Shown piece after piece: positions 17,191-24,895 of a stretch of DNA of 64,000 nt. The DNA comes from Burkholderia lata (lineage in GTDB: Bacteria; Pseudomonadota; Gammaproteobacteria; Burkholderiales; Burkholderiaceae): the NCBI RefSeq assembly GCF_000012945.1, contig NC_007511.1, forward strand, positions 248,001 through 312,000. The letters run 5' to 3'. The notes beneath the pieces were generated by a model. That model worked only from the letters and a program-made list of their open reading frames with translations, was not told the origin of the DNA and ran no database searches. Position 1 is the stretch's first letter, and the number at the start of each line of letters is the position of its first letter. A program made the position numbers and the translations under genes.

Positions 17191-18174
17191 TCACGCGTTG
17201 ACGTCGACCACGATACGCCCGCGAACCTTGCCGTTGATCAATTCCCCCGCAAGCGGGATGGCGTCGCCCAGGCCGACCTGGTGGCTGATCGCGCCCAGCT
17301 TCTCGACATCGAGATCGGACGCGAGCCGGCGCCATGCCTCCAGGCGATCGGCGCGCGGGCACATGACGCTGTCGATCCCGACGAGCGTGACGCCGCGCAG
17401 GATGAACGGCATGACGGTTGCGGGGAAATCCATGCCGGCGGCGAGGCCGCAGGCCGTCACGACGCCGCGGTACCGCGTGGTCGCACACACGTTGGCGAGC
17501 ACGTGGCTGCCCGCCACATCGACCGCGCCGGCCCAGCGCTCCTTGCCCAGCGGCTTGCCGGGCTCGCTGAATTGCGATCGCTCCAGGATCTCCGCGGCGC
17601 CGAGCTGCCGCAGGTAGTCGGCATCGGCGGGGCGGCCGGTCACTGCGACGACGCGGTATCCCAACTTGGCGAGGATGGCCGTGGCGACGCTGCCCACGCC
17701 GCCTGCCGCGCCGGTCACCACGATCTCGCCGTCGCCCGGGCGCACGCCGTGTCGCTCCAGTGACATCACGCACAGCATCGCGGTGTAGCCCGCCGTGCCG
17801 ATGGCCATCGCCTGTTGCGGCGAAAAGGCGGGCGGCAGCGGCACCAGCCAGTCGCCGTCGACGCGGGCTTTCTGCGCGAGGCCGCCCCAGTGCGTTTCGC
17901 CGACACCCCAGCCGTTGAGCACGACCTGGTCGCCGGGGCGATAGTCCGGGTGCGTGCTCGCTTCGACTTCGCCGACCAGGTCGATGCCGGGCACCATCGG
18001 GAACTTGCGGACCACCGGGCTCTTGCCGGTGATCGCCAGCCCGTCCTTGTAGTTCAGCGTCGAATAGCCCACGCGTACCGTCACGTTGCCGGCGGGCAAC
18101 TGCGCGTCGTCCAGCGTTTGCAGCCGCGCGTGCTGGCCGGTTTCGTCCTTGTCGATCACGATGCCCTGGAACAT
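17191..18174 (-). CDS. acuI: Acrylyl-CoA reductase AcuI/YhdH-type MDR oxidoreductase
   Basis: This 327-residue NADPH-dependent medium-chain reductase lacks zinc ligands. It opens [14 protein letters not shown] and has [34 protein letters not shown] (residues about 40-73) and [18 protein letters not shown]. The cofactor loop is [21 protein letters not shown]. All are diagnostic of the AcuI/YhdH subfamily that reduces acrylyl-CoA to propionyl-CoA. The upstream TetR matches AcuR in position, and an operator overlaps the 50-base spacer. Acrylate or related electrophiles are therefore the likely inducers, though quinone reductase activity cannot be excluded. Confidence 0.88.
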   Translation of the reverse strand: MFQGIVIDKDETGQHARLQTLDDAQLPAGNVTVRVGYSTLNYKDGLAITGKSPVVRKFPMVPGIDLVGEVEASTHPDYRPGDQVVLNGWGVGETHWGGLAQKARVDGDWLVPLPPAFSPQQAMAIGTAGYTAMLCVMSLERHGVRPGDGEIVVTGAAGGVGSVATAILAKLGYRVVAVTGRPADADYLRQLGAAEILERSQFSEPGKPLGKERWAGAVDVAGSHVLANVCATTRYRGVVTACGLAAGMDFPATVMPFILRGVTLVGIDSVMCPRADRLEAWRRLASDLDVEKLGAISHQVGLGDAIPLAGELINGKVRGRIVVDVNA

Positions 18175-18194
18175 CCCGTCCTCCTTTCTAATTT

Positions 18195-18211
18195 CTAGAC
18201 CGATCGTCTAG
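18195..18211. promoter_or_regulatory. AcuR-type operator before acuI
   Basis: CTAGAC-CGATC-GTCTAG is a perfect 6-base inverted repeat 20 bases before the acuI start. A second copy of its core (TAGACCGnTCGTCT) lies over the start of the TetR gene, so both probably bind the same repressor. Confidence 0.7.
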
Positions 18212-18227
18212 TTAATGGCAAAAAAAT

Positions 18228-18866
18228 TCAGCGACGCGGCAGTCCATTGAAGAAAAACTGCGCGAACAGGGTCAACGGCGTGTCGCTGCGCTCCAGCTTC
18301 GCGCGCAGCACGGCGCCTTCCCAGCCGATCCAGAAGAATGCGGCGAGTTCGGCGGGATCGGCCGAATCGGTCAGTTCACCGGTTTGCTGCGCGGCGGCCA
18401 GGCATTCGGCGAGGCGGCGTTGCCAGTCTTCGAACGTGGTGCGCAGGCGGGCGCGGAAACTTTCGGGCAGCGCGCCCATTTCCTGCCCGAGGTTGCCGAT
18501 CAGGCAGCCGCGGCTGTACGCGTAGCGGGCCATGCCGTCCCGGGCATCGTCGACGAATGCGCGCACGCGCTGCAGCGGCGAGCGCGCCGGGTCGCTGAAA
18601 TGACGGTCCAGCTTGCGCGCGAAGAAGTCGGCATAGCGGTCGATCAGTTCGAGGCCGAACGCTTCCTTGCTGTCGAAGTAGTGATAGAAGGAGCCCTTCG
18701 GCACGCCGGCGCGCCCGAGGATCTCGTCGAGCCCGGTCGCCGAAAAGCCCTTCTCGGTGAGCACTTCCAGCCCGGAGCGCAGCAGCATGTCCCGCGTGGC
18801 GACGAGGTCCTCGTGCTGCTTCGGTGGCCTGCCGCGACGGCGAGGCGGATCAGTTCGAACGTCCAT
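18228..18866 (-). CDS. acuR: TetR-family repressor, AcuR-like
   Basis: This protein of about 212 residues starts at MDVRTDPPRRRGRPPKQHEDLV. The frame can be extended eight codons to MRRTVYYSH, but that would overlap the operator at 18877-18890. The HTH is LTEKGFSATGLDEILGRAGVPKGSFYHYFDSKEAFGLELID, of the AcuR/NemR kind with a single Cys in SRGCLIGNLGQEMG. Its gene precedes acuI on the same strand with twin operators. It is therefore a likely autorepressor released by acrylate-like electrophiles, which is known for AcuR in other proteobacteria and inferred here. Confidence 0.82.
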   Translation of the reverse strand: MDVRTDPPRRRGRPPKQHEDLVATRDMLLRSGLEVLTEKGFSATGLDEILGRAGVPKGSFYHYFDSKEAFGLELIDRYADFFARKLDRHFSDPARSPLQRVRAFVDDARDGMARYAYSRGCLIGNLGQEMGALPESFRARLRTTFEDWQRRLAECLAAAQQTGELTDSADPAELAAFFWIGWEGAVLRAKLERSDTPLTLFAQFFFNGLPRR

Positions 18867-18876
18867 GTGCGAATAA

Positions 18877-18890
18877 TAGACCGTTCGTCT
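18877..18890. promoter_or_regulatory. AcuR-type operator before acuR
   Basis: TAGACCGTTCGTCT matches the core of the acuI operator (TAGACCGATCGTCT) at 13 of 14 positions and lies 10 bases before the chosen start codon. Confidence 0.7.
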
Positions 18891-18999
18891 CAAAAATCAA
18901 CGGGTCGCGTGGCGATCGCGTTCGATGAGGTCGATCCAGCGGGCCGTGCCCGTACTAACCCTGATTAAAAAATCTTATCGCGGTGAAAAATTCCGCATC

Positions 19000-19028
19000 T
19001 TATTGAACCGATATCGGCTCGCTATAGT
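19000..19028 (+). promoter_or_regulatory. Promoter with internal palindrome upstream of the M20 amidohydrolase
   Basis: TTATTG and TATAGT are separated by 17 bases, a sigma-70-like spacing. Between them lies the perfect palindrome CCGATATCGG (19008-19017), a plausible repressor site. The ribosome site AGGAG follows before the ATG at 19086. No regulator is adjacent on the left. Confidence 0.5.
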
Positions 19029-19085
19029 GGCTCGCTTTCCCGCACGCACGCGTGGCGTGTGCAGACAAACAGCAGGAGCCCCTTG

Positions 19086-20276
19086 ATGACCACCGATACC
19101 CGATTCACCGAAGTCGAGGATCTGATGCCCGCCGCCGGCGGGTTGCGCGAGATCCGCCACCACATCCACCACCATCCCGAACTCGCGTACGAAGAGCACG
19201 ACACGGCCGCGCTCGTCGCCGAGAAACTCGAACAGTGGGGCTGGCAGGTGACGCGCGGGGTCGGCAAGACGGGCGTGGTCGGCACGCTGCGCGTGGGCGA
19301 CGGCACGCGCAGCATCGGCATCCGCTCCGACATGGACGCGCTGCCGATCGTCGAGGCGACGGGGCTGCCCTATGCGAGCGGCACGCACGGCAAGATGCAC
19401 GCCTGCGGTCACGACGGCCACACGACGATGCTGCTCGGCGCCGCGCAGCACCTCGCGAAGACCCGTAACTTCTCCGGCACCGTGCACCTGTATTTCCAGC
19501 CGGCGGAAGAGCATGGCGTCGACAGCGGCGCGAAGAAGATGATCGACGACGGCCTGTTCGAACGCTTTCCGTGCGACGCGGTGTTCGGCATGCACAATCA
19601 TCCGGGCGCGGCGCCCGGCGTGTTCCTCACGCGGCGCGGCCCGTTCATGTCGGCCGGCGACAAGGCGATCATCACGATCGAAGGCGTCGGCGGCCACGCG
19701 GCCCGGCCGCACCTGACGGTCGACCCGGTGGTCGTCACGGCGAGCATCGTGATGGCGCTGCAGACGATCGTCGCGCGCAACGTCGACCCCGCGCAGCCGG
19801 CGGTCGTCACGGTCGGCTCGATGCACGCGGGCACCGCGAACAACGTGATCCCGAACGGCGCGCGTCTCGAACTCAGCGTGCGCTCGTTCAGCCCCGACGT
19901 GCGCGCGCTGCTCAAGCGCCGCATCACCGAGCTGGCCGAAACGCAGGCCGCGAGCTATGGCGCAACCGCGAACGTCGAGTACATCGAGGGCTATCCGGTC
20001 GTCGTCAATTCGGATGACGAAACGGATTTCGCTGCGCAGGTGGCGCGCGAGCTCGTCGGCGACGCGCACGTGGTCGAGCAAACCGACCTGCTGATGGGCA
20101 GCGAGGATTTCGCGTTCATGCTGCAGCAGCGGCCGGGCTCGTTCGTGCGGCTCGGCAACGGTGAAGGCGAGGACGGCTGCATGGTGCACAACCCGAAATA
20201 CGACTTCAACGATCGCAACCTGCCGATCGGCGCGGCGTACTGGACGCGTCTCGTGGAGCGTTACCTCGGGCGGTGA
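19086..20276 (+). CDS. M20 family metal-dependent amidohydrolase (hippurate hydrolase-like)
   Basis: This 396-residue cytosolic enzyme cleaves N-acyl amino acids such as hippurate or indole-3-acetyl conjugates. The start is the ATG eight bases after AGGAG. Metal ligands are recognisable in order: ACGHDGHTTMLLG, FQPAEEHGVDSGAKKM, and HNHPGAAPG. The dimerisation-domain motif is GGHAARPHLTVDPVV. The last metal His is in DGCMVHNPKYDFND. The substrate is not shown by sequence. An MHS-type permease 58 bases downstream probably imports it or a related acid. Confidence 0.88.
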   Translation: MTTDTRFTEVEDLMPAAGGLREIRHHIHHHPELAYEEHDTAALVAEKLEQWGWQVTRGVGKTGVVGTLRVGDGTRSIGIRSDMDALPIVEATGLPYASGTHGKMHACGHDGHTTMLLGAAQHLAKTRNFSGTVHLYFQPAEEHGVDSGAKKMIDDGLFERFPCDAVFGMHNHPGAAPGVFLTRRGPFMSAGDKAIITIEGVGGHAARPHLTVDPVVVTASIVMALQTIVARNVDPAQPAVVTVGSMHAGTANNVIPNGARLELSVRSFSPDVRALLKRRITELAETQAASYGATANVEYIEGYPVVVNSDDETDFAAQVARELVGDAHVVEQTDLLMGSEDFAFMLQQRPGSFVRLGNGEGEDGCMVHNPKYDFNDRNLPIGAAYWTRLVERYLGR

Positions 20277-20334
20277 TACCGGCAGCGGGGCGCGCGGCCG
20301 GCGCTTCCGGCCGCATTGAGAGGAGACGATAACG

Positions 20335-21666
20335 ATGCAGAAAGACCATCTCGCGCTGCACCCCGCGTCGACGGGGGCTGCCGAAGCCAGCACGCCCGGC
20401 GCACCGGCCGTCACGCGACGCGGGGCGATCGCCGCAGCCGTGATCGGCAACTGGCTGGAATTCTTCGATTTCACCGTGTACGGCTTCTTCGCGGTGCTGA
20501 TCGGCAAGCTGTTCTTCCCGTCGAGCGACCCGACCACGTCGCTGCTGTTGTCGGTCGCGACGTTCGCGGCCGGCTTCTTCACGCGGCCGCTCGGCAGCGT
20601 CGTGCTCGGCGTCTATGCGGACCGCAAGGGGCGCAAGGCCGCGCTGAACCTGACGATCATGCTGATGGCGCTCGGCACGGGCCTGATCGCGATCGCGCCG
20701 ACGTACGCGCAGGTCGGCGTGGCGGCGCCGCTGCTGGTCGTGTTCGCGCGGCTGATGCAGGGCTTCTCGCAGGGCGGCGAATTTGGCGCGGCGACGTCGA
20801 CGCTGCTCGAACAGGGCGGCACGTCGCGCCGCGCGTTCCGCGCGAGCTGGCAGCTCGCGACGCAGGGCGGCGCCGCGCTGATGGGCTCGGGCTTCGCGGC
20901 GCTGCTGTCGAACACGATGACCAAGGACGCGCTGGAGAGCTGGGGCTGGCGGCTGCCGTTTCTCGTCGGCGTGCTGATCGCGCCGGTCGGCATGTATCTG
21001 CGCCGCCGGCTCGCCGACGATGCGCCCGGCGACAGCCATCACGGCATCGAACGCGGCGTGCTGCACGAGTTGTTCTCGAAGCACACGCGCACGGTGCTGC
21101 TGCTGATGCTCACGGTGATGGGCGGCACGGTGTCGACCTACATCCTGACGTTCTACATGCCGACCTATGCGATCCACACGCTCGGCCTGCCGATGAAGCT
21201 GTCGATGTTCGTCGGTGTCGCGTCGGGCTGCGTGATGCTGGTCACGTGCCCGCTGTTCGGCTGGCTGTCGGACAAGCTCGGCAGCCGGCGCCTGCCGATC
21301 TTCGTCGGCCGCGGCGTGCTGGTCGTGCTGCTGTTCCCGGCATTCTGGCTGATGAATCATCACCCGACGCTGTCGGTGATCCTGCCGCTGACCGCGCTGA
21401 TGCTGCTGTTCTATTCGCTCGGCTCGGCGTCGGAAATGGCGCTGATGTGCGAGTCGCTGCCGCGTCACGTGCGCGCGACCGGTATCTCGATCGCGTATGC
21501 GCTCGCGGTGACGATCTTCGGCGGCACCGCGCAGCTGATCGCGACCTGGCTCGTGAAGACGACCGGCAGCAAGCTCGCGCCGGCCGGCTACGTGGCCGCG
21601 TGCGTGGTGCTGTCGCTGATCGCGGTGGCGATGCTGCGCGAGACGGCGCGGGATTCGATCGACTGA
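20335..21666 (+). CDS. MFS transporter, metabolite:H+ symporter (MHS) family
   Basis: This 443-residue, 12-helix permease opens with the MHS signature ITRRGAIAAAVIGNWLEFFDFTVYGFFAVLIGKLFFP-like region (here VTRRGAIAAAVIGNWLEFFD). The loop motif YADRKGRKAALNLTIMLMALGT and ARLMQGFSQGGEFGAATSTLLEQ follow, the latter typical of ShiA/ProP/CitA relatives. Family substrates are mono- to tricarboxylates, shikimate or betaines. Co-transcription with the M20 hydrolase (58-base gap, same strand) suggests import of the acyl-amino-acid or export of its product. Confidence 0.85.
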   Translation: MQKDHLALHPASTGAAEASTPGAPAVTRRGAIAAAVIGNWLEFFDFTVYGFFAVLIGKLFFPSSDPTTSLLLSVATFAAGFFTRPLGSVVLGVYADRKGRKAALNLTIMLMALGTGLIAIAPTYAQVGVAAPLLVVFARLMQGFSQGGEFGAATSTLLEQGGTSRRAFRASWQLATQGGAALMGSGFAALLSNTMTKDALESWGWRLPFLVGVLIAPVGMYLRRRLADDAPGDSHHGIERGVLHELFSKHTRTVLLLMLTVMGGTVSTYILTFYMPTYAIHTLGLPMKLSMFVGVASGCVMLVTCPLFGWLSDKLGSRRLPIFVGRGVLVVLLFPAFWLMNHHPTLSVILPLTALMLLFYSLGSASEMALMCESLPRHVRATGISIAYALAVTIFGGTAQLIATWLVKTTGSKLAPAGYVAACVVLSLIAVAMLRETARDSID

Positions 21667-21712
21667 CGCAAAGCACGGCGCAGCAAGGCGGGCGGCAGGC
21701 GGCAATCCGCGC

Positions 21713-22633
21713 TTACCGCCCGCGCACCACCCTCAGGTACGACGCGAGCATCGTCGCGAGTTCCTGCGCGGCCGGCGTCAGCGGCACGGCCGCGCGCTGC
21801 AGCAGGCAGATGTCCTGCGATTCGGCCTGTTCGCGTACGGGCACCTTCGCGAGCGCGCCGGCAAACGGCCCGTGCCGCGTCACGGCTTCGGTTTCGAGCG
21901 ACAGGCAATCGGTCTGCGTGACGAGCTGCAGCGTCTCGAACATCCCTTCGACGGTGGCGAGAATCTTCGGCGGCGGCAGGCCGTGCCCGTCGAAGTACGC
22001 GAGCAGCCGGTTGACGACGGGATCGGCGCTCAGGTTCGGCGAGCGCGTCGACACCCACGCGTAGTCGGCCAGTTCGGCGAGCGATTGCGCGTGCATCGCC
22101 GGATGCCCGTTGCGGCACACGACCACCGGCGCCGATGTACGCAGCGGCGTGACCGCGAGATCGGTCGTGTCGGTCTGCTTCGCGACGAGTGCGATCGCGA
22201 AATCGACCGTGCTTTCCCGCAACCAGCCGATCATCATCCGCGACGTGCCGGTGCGCAGGTGCACGTCGACCTTGTCGAAGCGCGCGCGGAACGCGCTCAG
22301 CACCGGCGCGAACGCATCGATCAGCGGCTCGGCCACGAGGCCGAGCGTGACGGTGCCTTCGTACGCGCCGCTCAGTTGCCGGATTTCCCGCTCGACCTGC
22401 TCGCATTCGCCGAGGATCGAACCGGAGCGCGCGAGCAGCCGCTGGCCGACGGCTGTCGGCACGATCCCGCGATTGGTGCGCGTGAACAGCGTCGCGCCGA
22501 GTGTCGCCTCGAGGCTCTGCAACTGCTGCGTGACGCCGCTCTGCGCGAGATCGAGCGCGCGCGCGGCGGCGCGCAGGCTGCCGTGCTCGACGACGGCCTG
22601 GAAGATGCGGAGCTGGGAGAGCGTGAACGCCAT
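21713..22633 (-). CDS. LysR-family regulator
   Basis: This 306-residue LysR protein starts at MAFTLSQLRIFQAVVEHGSLRAAARALDLAQSGVTQQLQSLEATLGATLFTRTNRGIVPTAVG. The longer frame upstream runs across the divergent promoter and is not plausible. The effector half starts near SGAYEGTVTLGLVAEPLIDAF and includes TLATVEGMFETLQLVTQTDCLSLETEAV. It is divergent from the amino-acid binding protein gene and is its probable regulator, through the inverted repeat at 22652-22670. Confidence 0.87.
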   Translation of the reverse strand: MAFTLSQLRIFQAVVEHGSLRAAARALDLAQSGVTQQLQSLEATLGATLFTRTNRGIVPTAVGQRLLARSGSILGECEQVEREIRQLSGAYEGTVTLGLVAEPLIDAFAPVLSAFRARFDKVDVHLRTGTSRMMIGWLRESTVDFAIALVAKQTDTTDLAVTPLRTSAPVVVCRNGHPAMHAQSLAELADYAWVSTRSPNLSADPVVNRLLAYFDGHGLPPPKILATVEGMFETLQLVTQTDCLSLETEAVTRHGPFAGALAKVPVREQAESQDICLLQRAAVPLTPAAQELATMLASYLRVVRGR

Positions 22634-22651
22634 GGGCAAGCGCGGGGCCGG

Positions 22652-22670
22652 TGATCGGGAAAAGTGATCA
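22652..22670. promoter_or_regulatory. Candidate LysR operator
   Basis: TGATC, nine bases, GATCA form an inverted repeat 18 bases before the LysR start codon, in the 136-base spacer shared with the divergent binding-protein gene. Confidence 0.45.
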
Positions 22671-22769
22671 TGATAAGGCAGCGGGCGATTCCGGCGGCGG
22701 CGCGTGCGCACTACGATCGCAGGCAGTCCGGCTCGTGCCGTTTGCCCATCGTCCCGCCCTTCGTCGACC

Positions 22770-23543
22770 ATGAAACGTACCTTCCTGCCGTTCGTTTACC
22801 TCTGCCTTGCGTTCACGGCCAGCGCCGCGCACGCGCTCGATGCGCGCCCCGTGCGCCTCGGCATCGATCCGACCTATCCGCCGATGGATTCGAAGGCGCC
22901 CGACGGCAGCCTGAAGGGCTTCGACGTCGATCTCGGCAACGAGATCTGTCGCCGCGCGCAGTTGCGGTGCCAGTGGGTCGAGCTCGAATTCTCCGGGATG
23001 ATTCCCGCTTTGCAGGCACGCAAGATCGACGCGATCCTGTCGTCGATGGCGATCACCGAGAAGCGCGAGAAGCAGATCCTGTTCTCGTCGAAACTGTTCC
23101 GCTTCAAGTCGCGGCTCGTTGCGCGGCCCGGGAGCGGCGTCGACAGCACGACCGCGTCGCTGGCCGGCAAGCACGTCGGCGTGCAGTCGGGCACGCAGTT
23201 CGAATCGTGGGCGCTCGCGCACTGGGCGCCGGCCGGCGTCAGCGTGGTGCCGTACAAGAGCCAGGACGACGTGTTCGCCGATCTCGTCAACGGCCGCCTC
23301 GACGCGGCGCTGCTCGGCACCGTGGAAGCCGACTACGGCTTCCTGCGCATGCCGAAGGGCAAGGGCTTCGCGTTCGTGGGCGCACCGCTCGACATGGGCG
23401 ATCGCGGTGTCGGCATCGGCATGCGGCAGTCGGATACGGCGCTCAAGGCGTCGATCGACGGCGCGATCGCGTCGATGCTGAAGGACGGCACGTACGACCG
23501 CATCGCGAAGAAATATTTCGACTTCAACCCGTACGGCGACTGA
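22770..23543 (+). CDS. Periplasmic amino-acid binding protein (HisJ/ArgT-like), no permease nearby
   Basis: This 257-residue solute-binding protein has a Sec signal peptide (MKRTFLPFVYLCLAFTASAAHA-L). The mature start is RPVRLGIDPTYPPMDSKAPDGSLKGFDVDLGNEICRR, the standard family-3 polar amino-acid pattern. GMIPALQARKIDAILSSMAITEKREKQILFS and LVNGRLDAALLGTVEADYGFL follow, and it ends MLKDGTYDRIAKKYFDFNPYGD. Basic amino acids are the usual ligands of the closest relatives. No ABC permease or ATPase gene follows; instead the aspartoacylase-like gene starts 59 bases later. The permease must therefore be encoded elsewhere, or the protein acts as a sensor or scavenger. Confidence 0.87.
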   Translation: MKRTFLPFVYLCLAFTASAAHALDARPVRLGIDPTYPPMDSKAPDGSLKGFDVDLGNEICRRAQLRCQWVELEFSGMIPALQARKIDAILSSMAITEKREKQILFSSKLFRFKSRLVARPGSGVDSTTASLAGKHVGVQSGTQFESWALAHWAPAGVSVVPYKSQDDVFADLVNGRLDAALLGTVEADYGFLRMPKGKGFAFVGAPLDMGDRGVGIGMRQSDTALKASIDGAIASMLKDGTYDRIAKKYFDFNPYGD

Positions 23544-23602
23544 GCGCCGAGTCGCTCCGCCGTTTCACCCGCTCTTCGTTTTCATTTCGTTCGAGACCAT
23601 CG

Positions 23603-24718
23603 ATGCAGATTCGCACCACGCCGCTCCTGTCGCCGTCGATCGGCACGCAGCGCACGCTGACGAGCTTTCATTTCGGGCCGGCCGACACCGGCCGCAAGAT
23701 CTACCTGCAGGCCGCGCTGCACGCGGACGAGACGCCCGCGATGCTCGCGGCGTTCGTGCTGAAGCAGCGACTCGCGCAGCTCGATGCCGAAGGCCGGCTC
23801 GCGGCCGAGATCGTGCTCGTGCCGGTCGCGAACCCGGTCGGCCTCAATCATCATCTGCTCGGGCAGTTCATCGGCCGTTTCGATCTGGCGAGCGGCCGAA
23901 ACTTCAATCGCGGCTTCCTGCCGCTCGCGGAAATCGCCGCGCGTGCGCGGGACCGCCTCGGCGACGACGGCGAACACAATCGCGCGATCGTGCGCGAGTG
24001 CGTCGGCGCGGCGCTCGACGAGATCGCGCCGCGCACGGAATTCGATGCGCTGCAGCTCGCGCTGCTGAAGCTGTCGCTCGACGCCGATGTGGTGATCGAC
24101 CTGCATTGTTCGCTCGAAGCGGTGATGCACGTGTACACGAGCGACACCGCATGGCCGGAAGTCGAGCCGCTCGTGCGTTATCTCGGTGCGGACGTATCGT
24201 TGCTCGCCGAGGATTCGGGCGGGCACGCGTTCGACGATGCGCATCACCTGCTGTGGACGCAATTGCGGCAGCACTTGCCGGCAGGCACGCCGATGGCGGC
24301 GGGCACCGTGGCCGTGACGGTCGAGTGCCGCGGCCAGCGCGACGTGACGTACGAATATGCGGAACGCGATGCCGATGCGCTCGTCGACTATCTCGTGTGG
24401 CGCGGCGCGGTACGCGGCGAGCGTACGCCCCTGCCGCCGCTCGCTGCGCCGGCCACGCCGCTCGCGGGCAGCGAGCAGTTCTACGCGCCGGTGAGCGGGA
24501 TCCTCGTGCACCGCGCGGCGATCGGCGCGACGATCCGCGCCGGCGATCCGCTGTTCGACATCGTCGATCCGCTGACGGATGCGATCACGACGATCTCGAG
24601 CGGCACGGATGGTGTGTTCTACATGCGCCGCGCGATTCGTTTCGTCACGGCTGGCGCACCGCTGGGCCGTGTGACAGGCACGGTGCCGGTACGCAAGGGA
24701 ATGTTGCTGGGTGCGTGA
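23603..24718 (+). CDS. Succinylglutamate desuccinylase/aspartoacylase-family zinc peptidase
   Basis: This 371-residue M14-like amidohydrolase starts at MQIRTTPLLSPS; the reading frame upstream is only the shadow of the binding protein. Zinc and catalytic motifs are QAALHADETPAM (H..E), the arginine/asparagine stretch SGRNFNRGF, VIDLHCSLEAVMHV, and VECRGQRDVTYE near 225. The C-terminal barrel-like domain ends FVTAGAPLGRVTGTVPVRKGMLLGA. It probably deacylates an N-acyl amino acid taken up with help from the neighbouring binding protein. The last 20 codons also form the left part of a repeat whose second copy lies after the porin at 29.7 kb. Confidence 0.85.
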   Translation: MQIRTTPLLSPSIGTQRTLTSFHFGPADTGRKIYLQAALHADETPAMLAAFVLKQRLAQLDAEGRLAAEIVLVPVANPVGLNHHLLGQFIGRFDLASGRNFNRGFLPLAEIAARARDRLGDDGEHNRAIVRECVGAALDEIAPRTEFDALQLALLKLSLDADVVIDLHCSLEAVMHVYTSDTAWPEVEPLVRYLGADVSLLAEDSGGHAFDDAHHLLWTQLRQHLPAGTPMAAGTVAVTVECRGQRDVTYEYAERDADALVDYLVWRGAVRGERTPLPPLAAPATPLAGSEQFYAPVSGILVHRAAIGATIRAGDPLFDIVDPLTDAITTISSGTDGVFYMRRAIRFVTAGAPLGRVTGTVPVRKGMLLGA

Positions 24719-24719
24719 G

Positions 24720-24886
24720 CGGCGCGGTGTCCTACCGGTTCACTGCGCAGTTTCGTTCTTGTCAAATTGACCGCGTTTCCGTGCGTCACTAAATTGTGCG
24801 GCGCGGAGTTCGCTCCGTGTTCCGTGAGAAGGACGTTGTAACCAAGTGGAGTTGATACGGGCAGCCCTGGGCTGCCCGTTTTTTTT
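24720..24886 (+). ncRNA. Candidate small RNA or structured 3' UTR, copy 1
   Basis: This intergenic block lies after the peptidase stop codon. It is conserved with a second copy five kilobases away far better than non-coding sequence should be, and it ends in a classic terminator on the plus strand. The next gene on the right is convergent, so it cannot be a riboswitch for that gene. It is either a 3'-UTR-derived or independently transcribed small RNA. Its 5' end is not determined. Betaproteobacterial toxic small RNAs are one known multi-copy family worth comparing. On the minus strand the same region can be read as LLTE-GAN...NLVTH...AVNLTRTKL in both copies, so a tiny peptide is an alternative. 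Confidence 0.55.
24858..24886 (+). terminator. Intrinsic terminator of repeat copy 1
   Basis: CGGGCAGCC-CTG-GGCTGCCCG is a perfect nine-base-pair stem with a three-base loop, followed by eight T residues. Confidence 0.92.
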
Positions 24887-24895
24887 GCGATTCGT

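Larger units (their letters stand above)
24652..24886 (+). repeat. Direct repeat copy 1: peptidase tail plus terminator-ended element
   Basis: About 235 bases that are clearly related to 29728-29955. The copies share exact blocks in the same order with the same spacing in the central part: GGCACGGTGCCGG, GCGGCGCGGTGTCCTAC, AGTTTCGTTCT, GTCAAATTGAC, GTGCGTCACTAAATTG, GTTCGCTCCG and GTTCCGTGAG. A strong terminator follows in each. In this copy the left 70 bases are the intact 3' end of the aspartoacylase-like gene. Confidence 0.85.

Noticed and set aside
22664..23602. Upstream extension of the aspartoacylase-like frame over the binding-protein gene
   Set aside because: The binding protein in the other frame has a signal peptide and full domain; the extension is not protein-like.
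24720..24886. Riboswitch for the neighbouring LysR gene
   Set aside because: The LysR gene is convergent with the element and ends beside it, so the element cannot be its leader.
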